Source: Datisca glomerata (Eukaryota > Streptophyta > Magnoliopsida > Cucurbitales > Datiscaceae). From it: DNA of 64,000 bases. Position 1 is the first letter of the stretch, and each line of letters opens with the position of its first letter. Under the pieces are notes generated by a model. It was not told where the DNA came from. It saw only the letters and a list, made by a program, of their open reading frames with translations, and did no database searches. The translations under genes and the position numbers were made by a program. The DNA lies in NCBI GenBank assembly GCA_003255025.1, contig QANY01013727.1, positions 1,881,849 through 1,945,848 on the forward strand, written 5' to 3'. Below, piece by piece: positions 44,171 to 56,254 of the stretch.

Positions 44171-46585
44171 GCTTGAAAAGCGAGCAGAGACGAGACAAGT
44201 GTTTTTTAGACGCTATGGAGTACCTAAAAAACTATACGTCACTTGAGTGAGATCAAGATGAGGTCTATGGTACAAGACTGAAACATGGATACCTACAATA
44301 CATGTAGCTTGTGTAAAGCTAGATGCGAGTTCTTAATTTAGTGCTTCAAATTGTGAGCGAATGTAAACTATAAAAGGAGAATCTTGGCACATTTGAACAA
44401 TTACTTACAAAAGTCTTCTCTCTAGTTTTCTCTCTAAAAAGCTTTGTTAGCTTTAGGTTGTGGAATATAGTTCTAAACTCTAGTAGTGGGAACAAACTTG
44501 AGCAAGAAGATCCAAGAAGAAAAATGGAGGCCAAGAACTTGAAGCAATCTACCGAAGGTCGCAAATCAAGTCTTTCGCTTGAGAAGGGTCATCCAAAAAT
44601 TTTGCATGGTATTTAAAAAGCGCATTGTTCGATTCTTTAGAGTTATTTTGATCAAACAGTCACATTAAGTCTTATATGGAGGATAGAAGTCAATTTCATT
44701 TGTTGCAGCCAAAATGGGTGAAATACTTCAGTTTCGGGATGATGATCGAATAGAATGGAGAGTGTTGAAATTCAGGCCAAATTTTAGCTAATTCGGGTCG
44801 GAACAGAACATTCTGACCGAAATATGAGTATTTCGCCCAAAAATGGGCCGGATACCAATTGGGTCGGGATGAGCTTAAAATTTTAAAATAGTATAAATAA
44901 TAAGTAAAACACTTCAAAATAAATAAAGATCAGTAGCCTAGTTGGTTTTTATTTTGAGCTAAGTGTTTTTTCCATCATCATGAACATTCTGATTAATACA
45001 TTTTTATATTTCAAAAAAAGAATAAAATCATCTTATTAGTATCAATGTCATTCAGAATACAGTAAAAGTATGAATGTTTATAATATAACCATAATCAAGT
45101 ATTAAAAATAATATGTAAAAAACATCTTATTCTATGAAATTTTTTTATTCGTAATAAAATCAAGATAAATGTTGAAACCCGATATAGAAACGCATGAACG
45201 CAAGAGCTATCACGTGAATAGATGTCTCATTTCAAAAATTATTTTTCACTCCATTACATTTCAAAATGCATGTTTCAAAAATCATATTTTAAAAGTCATT
45301 TTTCAGTCACATGTTTATTTGACGGACAAAGAGAAATGCACCATCTATACATTTTAAAGGAGTTTTAGGATTAATAAAAGTGAAGCTGAGCCAAATTGTG
45401 CAAAAAAGTTTCTCCCCTACTTTCACTTTTTAATAGATTGTAGATTATAGATAATAGTTTTAGTTTGACAAAAATAATGTCAACAAAATTAATAAATTAT
45501 ATTTAAAATGTAAGAAGTTATTCATATTTGTTAACATTAAAAATAAATTATTCTTTGTTGTATATTAACAAGTCATGGTTTAATTTTTCTTAGTTATATT
45601 ATTTATAATATTATTTTATATGTCCAGAATTTTTTTTTCGAAACGAAATATTAGAACGTAAAAATATCTGAAATGTACTAAGTTTTGAAAAATCGAAATG
45701 ACTACAAAAACGAAGTTGATTACTATGATATGGAGTGCTTTCATCAACTCAGAAAGGGTCCAATATGATTCAACATAAAAATCAAGTTTCTTCAATGAAG
45801 TAACAAATATACAAATTTTGATGGGAATAATTAATTAAGAATATATTATTCTCCACACACCAAATAAGATTATATCCATATCAGAGACGAAATGTTACAT
45901 TTTATTTCAAGAATAGTTAGGTGAAAGTATAGTATATCTTGCAAAGAAGATAAATATTAAGTTGGACTAATATAATTATTTTTTGTAAAAGTTCATAGGA
46001 ATTTGAGATATTACATTTCGAATCTATCATCTCAAAATATGAGTGTGGGTGATTAATCTTTGTGTGACCCCACTTATCATCAAATTGTATCACTAATTTG
46101 ATGTCCTCAGCACATGTTTCAAAAATAAATTTGAAAAATCCCACTCACAGAGGGGTGTTTTTCTTGAAAGCATTTTAATATTTTAGAAAATACTACTTCA
46201 GATCACAATTTTTTGACAAAAGGTAGTTGTTTGACACCAATTCTATCTTTTAAAACACTTATACAATAAACTCATGTGGACGTGTATGTTAAAATTCTTC
46301 TAAATATGCCTCAAAGTACTTATGCAAATATGTTTATGGAATAATTTGTATGTATAAAATTACTTATAAGCACTCTCAAACATACCCTGAATATAAATAT
46401 ATATATNATATAAGATTTTTATAACATTATATGTTATGATATTATTATATGTTAATGGATCTTAACATGGTCTGGTATAAATAGTTACCAAAATTTAGAG
46501 TCATCCGTATTCTACCCTAAAGATAGAAGGAAAATAAGGAAGGAGACAAACGTTTTATATTTAGGGTGTAGAAACATTTAGATGG
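44171..46585. other. Intergenic DNA
   Basis: No supported gene. A CTATAAAAGGAGAAT at about 44370, followed by a CT-rich leader, looks like another LTR promoter piece. At 44760-44880 there are AATTCGGGTCGG-type GC-richer words, likely an old repeat. One ambiguous base lies at 46407 in an (AT)n tract. Confidence 0.4.
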
Positions 46586-46589
46586 TTGA

Positions 46590-46706
46590 CAAGTTAGATT
46601 GGTGTGGTTGGTTAAGCCCTCACACCCATACCTGAGAGGTTGTGAGTTCGAGTCATATTTTATCATTTTCTCTAAAATTTGTAATGTAATTTTGAACAAA
46701 AAAAAT
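46590..46706 (+). mobile_element. tRNA-derived SINE-like element
   Basis: An A-box-like TGTGGTTGGTTAAG (46603-46616) and a B-box-like GTGAGTTCGAGTC (46642-46654) are spaced as in a pol III promoter. A unique part follows, with an A-rich end AACAAAAAAAATA. CCTGAGAGGTTGTGAGTTCG is recalled as typical of a common plant SINE. The 5' edge and target duplication were not fixed. Confidence 0.65.
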
Positions 46707-46709
46707 ATA

Positions 46710-47427
46710 GTAGATAGTTAAATCTCCATATTCTCATCGAGATCCATGGGTTTCTGCTACCCACTCATACTCTCAGGGTGCGTGAATTAATTCCTAACTT
46801 AGTAAAAATGAATCATCTAAAAACAAACAAATGAAAAAGCTTAAACTCATTTTAGACCTCTATAGATTGTGATATCTATCAAATTGTTCTTTAAAATTTT
46901 AATATTGTCAATATAATCCTTTTTTTTTGGCAGGTCAATATAATCCTTAAACTACATATTTTAGAAATTAAGACTTTGAATATTCGTTGACTATTTTTGT
47001 GATCCACGCAACATGGATGTCATCTACTTCGTAAGTTAGTAATTACTTTCGTGTGACAGCTTGTTGTACATGAACAACATGCAAGTGATGTGGATAAAGA
47101 AAACTAGTTCCTCATAAGGTATTAATTACTAATAATACATAAATTGAAGATAAAATTGAAACTATAGGGACAAAATTGCAGGAAGAAGAACTATATGTTA
47201 TAAAATGTATTCGAGTCATTTGAGTACAAGAGAGAAATGAAGGCTGCCTACTCCATATTAAAGAGGTGCCCAACTGTCCCTCCTATACCCTCCCCATAAA
47301 TTGCCTTTTTCTCTCCACTACTTTTAAGTCTTTACCCACTTCAAACTTCCAACTTTTTCTCTCTTGTATTTCACTTCCTTCCCTCATCTGATCAAACCCA
47401 TCTTCAACTCCCCCTAAAGCACTCAAA
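46710..47427. other. Intergenic and promoter region of the glycine-rich protein gene
   Basis: AT-rich DNA passes into the 5' flank of the gene at 47428. Candidate TATA motifs are GTTATAAAATG (47198-47207) and CATATTAAAG (47252-47261). A CT-rich leader (CTTTTTCTCTCC, CCACTTCAAACTTCC) precedes the ATG. Which TATA is used cannot be decided from sequence. Confidence 0.4.
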
Positions 47428-47886
47428 ATGAACAATTCCTTACCCAAACTCAGCTTTTTCTTAGGTACTCTGCTTCTAACCGCTTCACTCTGTCTTGCGA
47501 CCCGACCCGACTTCACTGCATCCTCCTCAACCCAACCTAGCAACGCCAAGCCCACCAACAACAACAAGAAAGGCGGGGCAAACGACGGCGGGATTGGCGG
47601 CTACTTTGGGCCTGGAGGCGGATTTGGGATACCAGGATTCGGGAATGGGATCATAGGTGGCGGGTACGGATCTGGGTATGGAGGTCCAAGTGGAGGCTAC
47701 TCGAAGGGTGGGATCATAAGGAACATAGTAGTGTGTAAAGAGAGAGGTCCTTGTTACCAGAAAAAGTTGACGTGTCCAGCTAAGTGTTTCACTTCCTATA
47801 GCCGGTCAGGGAAGGGCTTTGGCGCTGGTGGCGGTGGTGGTGGCTGCACCATCGACTGCAAGAAGAAATGCACTGCTTACTGCTAG
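47428..47886 (+). CDS. Secreted glycine-rich, cysteine-rich protein, 152 aa
   Basis: A single-exon gene. Residues 1-24 form a clear signal peptide: basic/polar start, hydrophobic SFFLGTLLLTASLCL, likely cut after LCLA. A short Asn/Lys-rich linker (38-48) is followed by a Gly-rich part (49-95; GGYFGPGGGFGIPGFGNG, GGGYGSGYGG). The C-terminal part has eight Cys at 103, 109, 116, 120, 140, 144, 148 and 152, with a second glycine run GAGGGGGG (132-139) between Cys 4 and Cys 5. The core KKLTCPAKCFTSYSRSGKG is recalled from plant 'glycine-rich cell wall structural protein-like' sequences. Role inferred: an extracellular or cell-wall protein with disulfides; no enzymatic motif. The start is set by the signal peptide and a CT-rich leader. 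The stop is TAG. Confidence 0.9.
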   Translation: MNNSLPKLSFFLGTLLLTASLCLATRPDFTASSSTQPSNAKPTNNNKKGGANDGGIGGYFGPGGGFGIPGFGNGIIGGGYGSGYGGPSGGYSKGGIIRNIVVCKERGPCYQKKLTCPAKCFTSYSRSGKGFGAGGGGGGCTIDCKKKCTAYC

Positions 47887-49295
47887 ACAGTCGGTGGCCG
47901 GTATTAGTATCTTATAAGTATGTGAGGTGAGGGGTGTTATGGACTGTTAAGTACGTGCTGCAATATTACTTGAATGTTATATATTACATAATTCCTAATA
48001 ATTTGCTGTCGAATGAGTTTCATTTTTCTTAATATATACCGATCACCCCTCAGCCCGTCATTTATTTTTCTTTATATGTTTGTTACGGTTATGTCAGTGT
48101 TTATGATTGAAATTTTTATAAATTAAAATAATAATATCTTAACTCATAATTTTATCATAAGCCTATTTTTAAGCGCACTTGTCATGTAGAAACACTAAAA
48201 CATTTGTTTGTTGTACAAATATTTTTACATACTAAAATATATTTTAAAATATAATATTTATTAAATATATATGATTTAAATTAATATTTTAATGCTTAAA
48301 ACTGTTTTTGGACCGACGCTTATAAATTCACCTTAAGTCTTAATCATAATCAATCGAGTCTATAAACTTATAAAACATTAGCAAATTGACAGCTTTCGTT
48401 AAAATAGGTTTCATGTTTTCTTTTATCTGTGAGATCCTGTCTGTCGTGGTCCACTTTTGCCAATCGAATTAAATTCATCATCATCGAACAATAAGGTACC
48501 ATGTTTCTCTTATTTCATCGAAAATGGTCAATCGTGTTAATTTCTGATGTGCTAATTATTGATGATTTATAAATTTAATGATTAAATTAACAAAATTTGA
48601 CAGCGAACACAAGTTTAAGCGGCCAAGTGTTTTATTCTAGTTTTTAAATCGAAAGTTTAAATTGTTGAGTGAATTTAATTACTTGTAATATTTCATAACC
48701 TAAACAGCTGAATATTTAATCAGAAAGCAAATGTATCTCTTTTAATTTTGAGGCCCAATTTAGTCTTTTTTTTTTTTTACTATTTGCATTTATCTTTTAA
48801 TTTGGTCAAAGACTTTTTGGCATTAATCAAGTGTTGCTCTGAATAAATTTCTTGAGTCCAAATTAGAAATCATGCCCCCTTATCCGCAAGTATATTACAA
48901 AGTGAAGATCAGTTCATCATAAATCTATAATTTTTCCAGTTTTTTACTCCCGAATATTCAATTAATTAATTAATTTTTGTAATCTATTTTCCTTTAACAA
49001 ATAAAAACAAAAACCTCTCCTGGGTATAGGAAAATAGAATCAAATCGCTACCAAAATGAAAATAGATTAAAACGCAGAAAACGGTAATCAACATGTGTCT
49101 ACAAAACTCACCTCTGATCATATTATCATATTACAACAAGAAAACATTCAATTGGAAGTCGGCTCATACAAATTATGAAGCATATGCAACAAAGCAAAGA
49201 CAATATATTCCTATCACAAATTTCTGTGGCTACAGGGCATTTACAATCTATATTCTTACATGAAATACATCTCAAGTTTCTCGGCCGCTATGGTA
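47887..49295. other. Intergenic DNA between convergent genes
   Basis: The 3' UTR of the glycine-rich protein gene lies at the left and that of the SCAMP gene at the right (about 49100-49295). Between them is AT-rich DNA with a T-run at about 48766. No gene is supported. Confidence 0.45.
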
Positions 49296-52200
49296 TCAGA
49301 TTGCCGCCCTCATTGCTCCTCTGGCAGCATCTCGCTTCATCTCAGCCGCTTTACCACTGCCCCGGAAGTACAAGTATACTTGCTGCATGCAGAAAAGGAG
49401 GTATTAATTGAAATGCAAAACAAAAGTGCGTCTTTCAATGAAACTTTTCCTAAACGAAAGTATTTGACCTGTATAACCCAGATGCTGATTAATGATTCCA
49501 GACAAAATAAGCCAAATCCGATGAAGTAGAAGATCTACATCAGAATATCCCATTCGTTATATATCATTAACACACTTCACTTCTACGAGAGCCTGAGCCC
49601 GACAAGTTTAGATTAGATGTGAATATTCGTATCAGTTAAAGCATCCTTACCCCAACTAAGACGTTATCACCGATGACATCTATAGCAGGTAAAATGCCAC
49701 TGTTACAGAAGTTCAATACAAAATCATTAGTAGCAGAAAGGAGAAAACTTCTAACTCAATAAACATGTAAAGTATATGTATATAAAAAGGGGAAAAGAAC
49801 ATGTAAGAGTATTATGCTACCATACAAAATTTCTCTCAGAAGTCAGAACGCCGTTTATTGGGAAACATGATTATTTAGCCGCCACCAATATAGGAACTCA
49901 ATGAACTCATATACCAGAAGGTAAAAAAGTTAAAAAGGAATTGTACATAAACCCACATGTCTTCCTTGCAACAAAGTATGGAAAATCCATCTTCAATCAT
50001 CAAGTTATTACTAGTTTCCAGAAAATGCAATGAAAAAGTAGTTTGGGCCAAGGAACCTACGCGAGGGATTTTCCTTTGAAGACTATGGGAGGAGCTACTG
50101 CAGCAAAGATGCAGAAACCAATGTGAAGCTGCAGGCAGTTAGACAACCAACGAGATTAGGTTCTACAAAATTCTTAAATTACATCTAATTTTACCAGCAA
50201 AAGAAAATAAATTACCAGATAAAACATGAGAAACCATCCGAATTTCATTGCACTTTCAGTCCTGCAAGAGCAATAATCATTTAAAACTTCTAATTAATAG
50301 CGAAGCTAATCACTTCACAATTATAAAGCAGAGCCCTGAGAAACTGCTCAACTATTTTCTTCGTGTCATTTAATTTTGATAACTACATTTTTTTGACACA
50401 ACTGCATCATTAATATTTGTGCATTTTGGCTTACATAATGTGTGCAGCATAAGCCACACGTTACTATATTTGGAGGAGTTTTAGCAAAGTTATTATAGAA
50501 AACCTCAGTCTGTCAACCAATCCCATACGGTAATCATCTCATAGCATTATGAAATCTTGGTCTCTCCAAGTGTAACAAAAATATAAAGCAGTAAATTTGA
50601 CTTCAAACAAGTGAAGACGTCAGTATTAAAACGGGAAGATATATACACAATCACGTTTAGAAAACCAAATAAAACAAATACCTGCAAGCACGATAAAGTG
50701 GACGATACCACAAGACATAGGCTCCCGGAACCCCTGCTATAAAATAGATAAGGGCGAGGAACCAAATTCTTACACCTGCAGCCCAAAAGTTAGTAAAATA
50801 AGATTGATGTATGCAGATAATCTAAAATAACATAATGATTAGTATTGATGCAAATTGGAATTCAAAACTCACCTTCCCCCTTAATCCATGCAGTAGTTAC
50901 GGCTATTATATTCCAAAAGAGGCAGAGTGTCACTCCTGAGAACAATCACAACCACAATCCATTACTAATTTAATAGCTTTCAAGGACCAAAAAAGTATTT
51001 CCCTACAAACGCAATTAACAAAAGTTGCATAACAACCACTTCTAAAATAGGAGATATCATAATTTGTTATCTTCCCATAGTAATAGGTGGAGACATAAAG
51101 AATGCACTAATATAGCTTTCCTTTTCATTTTTCTTGAAAATCTCAAACCTCCATCAAAACATTGTTAATGACAAAGTTTTCTCACCTGCCAAGTACCCAC
51201 TAAACTAGAATCATCAATTTGAGTATGCCAACATAAATGATTCAGTTGAATCCTTTGACATATGGATGGGGAAAAATATAATCACAACAGCATGCAAACA
51301 TCAAGGAGCCAAGTCAAGAAAGGAGTGGATACCGAGGAATGTTGTAAATGCAACATATTGGAGCCGCTGTAGATGTATTGGTATCTCATTTGCAATGTCA
51401 TGATGGATAATTGGGAGAAATGGTGGCCAATTTTTCTCTTCAATGACAATTCCAGCTGCAATGTATAGAGAAGCGCTCATTATTAAATCACATCACAACA
51501 CTAGAAAGCTGCCCAATAAATATAATTAGATCGAAGTATTCTGTATAGCAAAAAGATACAAGTAGAACATTATTCTACTAAAAAAGCTCATGCAATGAAT
51601 AGCTATCCCTATTAACTACACAAGGTGGCAGGTCGTTAATAGATAAAACCATCAAACGAATTCAAGAACATTTTTATCCGGGGAGGTAAAATATCATCAA
51701 TACTAATTAACCATCCAAGTTCAATAGAAAACATGATAGGCTATGAAAATGCAAACCTATAATCTCACACCACATAGAAGAGATGGCTATTTAATAAATA
51801 ACTCATATAGTCAATGTGAAATACCTCGTGCGGCAGCATCTTCTCTTCGTTTTACTTCCTGCAATAAACAGGAACAATTGATGATGAAATTCATGATGGC
51901 TCGACAATTTTTAAGAAAATTTATTGTCATTTAACTTCGAATAGTTAATCAGCAGACAAGTTAGCTGCGAAAATAAGAAGAAAAAATACTGTATCGTAAA
52001 CAATGGCCATCTTAGTGAGGCATTAGCTCATTATAACCATCCACACAACAATAATGACTACATGTCCTTTCCACCTTTCACATGCCTTGACGCATTACAA
52101 GCTGTACCTAAGAAACTACCTCATTATGCGTTCCAGGTCCTATCGTCCAAATCACTTCAGGAATAATCAACAAGTTTTGTTGGTTATCATTATGCAACAA

Positions 52201-53516
52201 TATGATTTTATAAACTCATTGTCCTGTAAAATGTCAACATATTCACAATTTTTAGGTTTTGCTCCTCTTACCTGCTCCCTCCTCCTCAATTCAGCCTCTT
52301 TAGCTTGAAGTTCCTTCTCTTTCTTTTTCAGATCCTGTGTTTATAAAGTACCTCAATCAGTTAACCTAGTCAATTTGGAACAAATACTGAGAGTAAAGCA
52401 AGTTTGGAGATCTTAAAGAACCCGAAAATCAGATCCTACCGAATTTGAATCGAGTGGTATATCAATCGTTGCACCACGACCATAATTAAAATCAACAGGT
52501 TCTGGAGGAAGGGGTGAAAGCCTGGAATTTGCTGTGCTTCCAGGATTCTGAAAATGGGCAAACACGAAATGTTCAAATAATATTGAGATGAGTAGACTTC
52601 ATTCACAGAAAAATAAAATTACAAGTTCGATTTGTAAGAAACGTTCTCAGAATATCAGGGGTGAAAATTTGCGAATATACACAGGTTTGCTGCGTAAAAC
52701 AAAACTTTTTGTAATGATAATCGTGTGATATAAAAAAGAATTAATTACACTATATTATTTAGATCCAAATGCTTAAGGAATATATAAATGGTAAATAGCT
52801 TACTGTTGTGTAAAATGCACCTCCACCATAGTTTTTTGGCGCCGATTTCCCCCTAACTGCAGGATCCTGGTAAACAAATCCATTAAAATTATATTTGGAA
52901 GCCGAATTTCCAGAGGCATATGAGAAATATCTTAAACACCAACAACAACTTATGGACGCTATTAAGCAAAGCTGTAAACTCACCACCCTGAACCAGCTTT
53001 TCCCAGTAACAGAGTCGCTTCGATTAATTAGTCTCGAAGAACTTATTATTGACGAAATTTCAAGCAAAAGTTAAAATACAAACTTCAGATGCGTTTCACC
53101 ACCAAATCGCTAATAAAAATGAGAAAGAAAAAACAGAGGCAAATAGAATAGCAGAACTTCTCCAGCAATTTACTTCGACGGGAAAAATGATTCAAGTAGA
53201 AATGAGCAGATCAAACTATATGAAGATAAAACACAAACCTCACACCACTGTCTATTCAACTATATCATGATTGATGATACAAATCGGAAATTAAATTAAC
53301 GGCAAACAGACAAGCCCCAATCGCGAAAATCTCGAACCCTCCCCGGCATAGAGTGTTCAATCAAAGACTCATGAAACCCGATGAAACGCACTGACTTTTT
53401 CGATTTCAGTTCAATCGACAAAAACAAGCAAGACGATATTGATTAAAGAAACTCACAGAGAAGGGGTTGACTTCATCTTCTTCTTCAAAAGGGTTTCTAT
53501 CGTAACGGCCAGCCAT
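49296..53516 (-). CDS. SCAMP: Secretory carrier-associated membrane protein (SCAMP), 13 exons, 307 aa
   Basis: Coding exons read on the minus strand: 53516-53457, 52866-52804, 52547-52440, 52334-52272, 51858-51825, 51455-51333, 50935-50873, 50775-50682, 50261-50216, 50128-50061, 49699-49651, 49534-49469, 49382-49296. The total is 924 nt with GT-AG introns, and the frame holds across every junction. The protein starts [20 protein letters not shown], with two NPF motifs for EH-domain binding. A charged coiled coil follows (about 78-105: [20 protein letters not shown]), then [18 protein letters not shown]. Four membrane spans lie at about 141-165, 175-195, 209-229 and 258-278, with the SCAMP-typical [11 protein letters not shown] after span 2. 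The C tail is [20 protein letters not shown]. SCAMPs act in post-Golgi, plasma-membrane and endocytic vesicle traffic. No broken motif was seen; the gene looks intact. Confidence 0.96.
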
Positions 53517-53760
53517 GAGAAGGACTTGAATAACAATCTAAAAGAGAGAGGAAAAAACACTTCAAAATCGAAGATCTGTGTTTGTACAGAGAAAGGAGGA
53601 AAAACTTATATGCTAAGTAATTCGAAAACCTATGTTCATAAGTTTGACGCTTTATATTTGTATAAATACACAGCAGAAGCAATTCGATCGAGAGAGAGAG
53701 AGATAAATACCTTTCTAGAGAGAGAAAGAAGTCGGACTTGTCTTTAGTCTGCGTCTGCGA
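53517..53760 (-). other. 5' UTR of the SCAMP gene with a probable leader intron
   Basis: Upstream of the ATG the minus strand has an acceptor CCTCTCTCTTTTAG ending at 53538 and a donor AGAAAG/GTATTT at 53711/53710. This suggests a leader intron of about 173 bp. It carries an (AG)n/(CT)n tract at about 53690-53702. The parts kept in the mRNA would be 53537-53517 and the stretch right of 53710. Confidence 0.5.
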
Positions 53761-53959
53761 TGTGCCATTCAGTTGTCAAATTAAGACGGAACAGCGGGAA
53801 AAAAGTGGTTAACCCGCTTTATTTTAAATAAAATTAACCACTTTTTCTGCCTATAAACAAAATTAAATTCCTTACAAATAAATTTTCTAATAACTTAATT
53901 TGATGAAGATTTAGTGTTATGTTATAGAACTCTTTATCAAAGAGATAAATACTATAGAA

Positions 53960-54250
53960 CCAAATCAAACTGTTTATAAAAATGAACAGAATTAACTCGA
54001 GCAGAAATTTTTTATTCAGTTCGTTTGATTCAGGTTTAATCTTGAAGAAATATTTTTCAACAATTTTAAAAGAAAATTATAAAAAAATAAAGTTTCAGTT
54101 CGGTTCGGTTTAGCATAAAATTACATGATAAAAACTAAAAATAGACAACTAAAGTTTCAATTCGATTCAGTTCAAAAACCGTCAAAAATTTGAATCGAAC
54201 CAAACTTTCAATCCTTAATTTTGTTGAAATCACATTAAAAAAAATACCTG
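53960..54250. repeat. Degenerate GGTTCGG-type repeat
   Basis: Contains CAGTTCGGTTCGGTTTAG, TTCAATTCGATTCAGTTC, AAAACCGTCAAAAATTTGAA and TCGAACCAAAC. This is the same vocabulary as the MITE at 55891-56254, but diverged, with unclear ends. Confidence 0.5.
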
Positions 54251-55890
54251 AACCGGTCATTTTTATTCAGTGCTCGACAAAATATTGATTTTAACTACTT
54301 GATAAAAAAAAATTTGATTTTAACTGCTAGAGACCATTTTTTCTCTGTTTTAAATTTTTAATATCAAAATAAGACTTTCCGGCTGGAAAGTTTTATATTT
54401 GAGGGGTTGACATTTCCTATGAAAAAAAATGATTAGGAAATTCCGTCAAAACAATAATCTTCTGCAAGGAAAAATTAAAGTTTTTTTTATCAAAAACAAA
54501 ACAAAAAGGAAAGTTCTTCTATCAAAAAACAATCTTCTGTAAGGAAAAATGAAAAATAATGTTTTCTTTATATGTTTTCCCTCTCTTATTTCCAACTGAT
54601 CTAATACAAACAATAGTTGTTTAAGTTCTACTTATTCACTCTGCAAATGATCCTTTTTTTTGCCAACTTGAGAAATGATGATTTTCAGACAAAGAATGTT
54701 TGAGTTATGTCTGTGATTTACATCTCAAAATTGAGTAATAAGTCTGATAAATAAAATATCATTAACATGTGTATCTTTTTTAAGTTTCAAGAGTCTGTTT
54801 ATTTTGTGAATAAAATATTATATTTTAAGTCTTCAATACTCCTCAACTTTGAGCCATTGGACACCGTAATTCCTATAATCCTTATTTAAAAGCCTGTTAG
54901 TTTACTAATGGATCAAATATGTGCCATGCACGTGATCAAAATTGAGATTTAAAAGCACATGAAATCACACCATCTTCACTAAATTAGAGCACTAATTTGG
55001 GTAAAATTGGGGCTTAAATCACACTCTCGTTGCCCTAATTTGGTGAAGTTGGTGTGATTTGAACCTCAATTTTGCCTAATTTTGAAAGTGAGGGACTAAA
55101 TTGTTCATTTTAAAAAATTGAGATTTCGGCATTCTTTAACATGTGTGGATAGTGTGTACGAAGACACTAACAATATGTTTAATAAGAACATTTTTTTTCA
55201 TAACAGATGCTTAATTGCAAAAAAATTTAAAGCACAAATACTAGATTGACTAAATATTGTGTAACAATGTGATTATAAAACTTCCAAAATAGATAGGGTA
55301 TTTTGAAACTCTTTAATTGTTGTTCCACTTTTCACGTAATTTAAACAACTATCAATAGATGTATTAAAATACGATATCATCTATTCATTGAAATATTATT
55401 TTTTAATATAATAATTTTAAGTAGTGTGTTTGCACACGATAAATTAAACAATAATTTTTTTAGTAATGTAACATTGTTGCATGAAAAAAATACTAATTAT
55501 AAGTGTAAAAATAAATTATATAGAACATATTAGTTCAAATATTTATAGTTGTTTGAAACTCTTTTTTAATTGCATTTTTAACTAATAAATCTATATTTGA
55601 TTATTTTCTTAAGATATTTTCACATGTCATGTTTTTTTAATGAACGTTATCAAATTTAAGTTACACAACTCATTATTACTACTTCAATTAAAATTATTAA
55701 TATATTATATTAAAATTTATTAAAGACAGTTAAAGAATTCTATGACACAGCCAGTGCAAATTTTTCTAAAATATGTTTCTCTCCTTAACCACATTTATAT
55801 ATATTATAGATAGATTAGCTAGTCTAGCTAGATATATTGGATTAGAAGTAGTCATTCCATTGAAGCTTTCCCTTGAATTAGTGTTTTTGG
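54251..55890. other. AT-rich intergenic DNA with a dispersed repeat
   Basis: 54810-55150 shares blocks with 58670-59110: CACGTGATCAAAATT/CATGTGATCAAAATT, GAAATCACACCATCT, TTAAATCACACTC and GTGATTTGAACC. It appears to be a non-coding dispersed repeat with internal inverted symmetry. The rest is AT-rich, with no gene. Confidence 0.45.
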
Positions 55891-56254
55891 TAGGGACGTT
55901 CACGGTTCGGTTCGGCAATAAAATCGAATCACACCGTTCATGCTAAATGAACTGAACCGTGAGTTCGGTTCTGTATTATTAATTAAAATAATTATTAAAT
56001 GATATTATTAAAAAAATTAATATAAAATTAAAGTTTAGTTTTAGTTCGGTATGATTTTATATGAAATTATATATAAAAAATAAAATAATAATAATATAAA
56101 TTTAATGTTTGGTTCGGTTCGAAAACCACAAAAAATTTTAAACCGAACCTAAACTTCGATTCTCTCATTTTCCTAAACTGAACACATTTAAAAAACTGAC
56201 CAAACCGACCATTTTTTGTTCGGTTCGGTTCGGGGCAATTTTGAACACTCCAAG
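55891..56254. mobile_element. hAT-type MITE with GGTTCGGTTCGG ends
   Basis: The left end, TAGGGACGTTCACGGTTCGG, pairs with the reverse complement of the right end, TTGGAGTGTTCAAAATTGCC. GGTTCGGTTCGG occurs just inside both ends. Length is about 364 bp, AT-rich inside, without coding capacity. The flanks GTTTTTGG and GTTTTTTT are a plausible decayed 8-bp duplication, as for hAT elements. Confidence 0.65.

Noticed and set aside
46590..46706. Functional tRNA gene
   Set aside because: Only A-box- and B-box-like words are present; no cloverleaf could be drawn, and the A-rich end fits a SINE.
53439..53747. Plus-strand 102-codon frame
   Set aside because: It overlaps the first exon, leader intron and 5' UTR of the SCAMP gene on the other strand and owes its length to the AG-rich leader.
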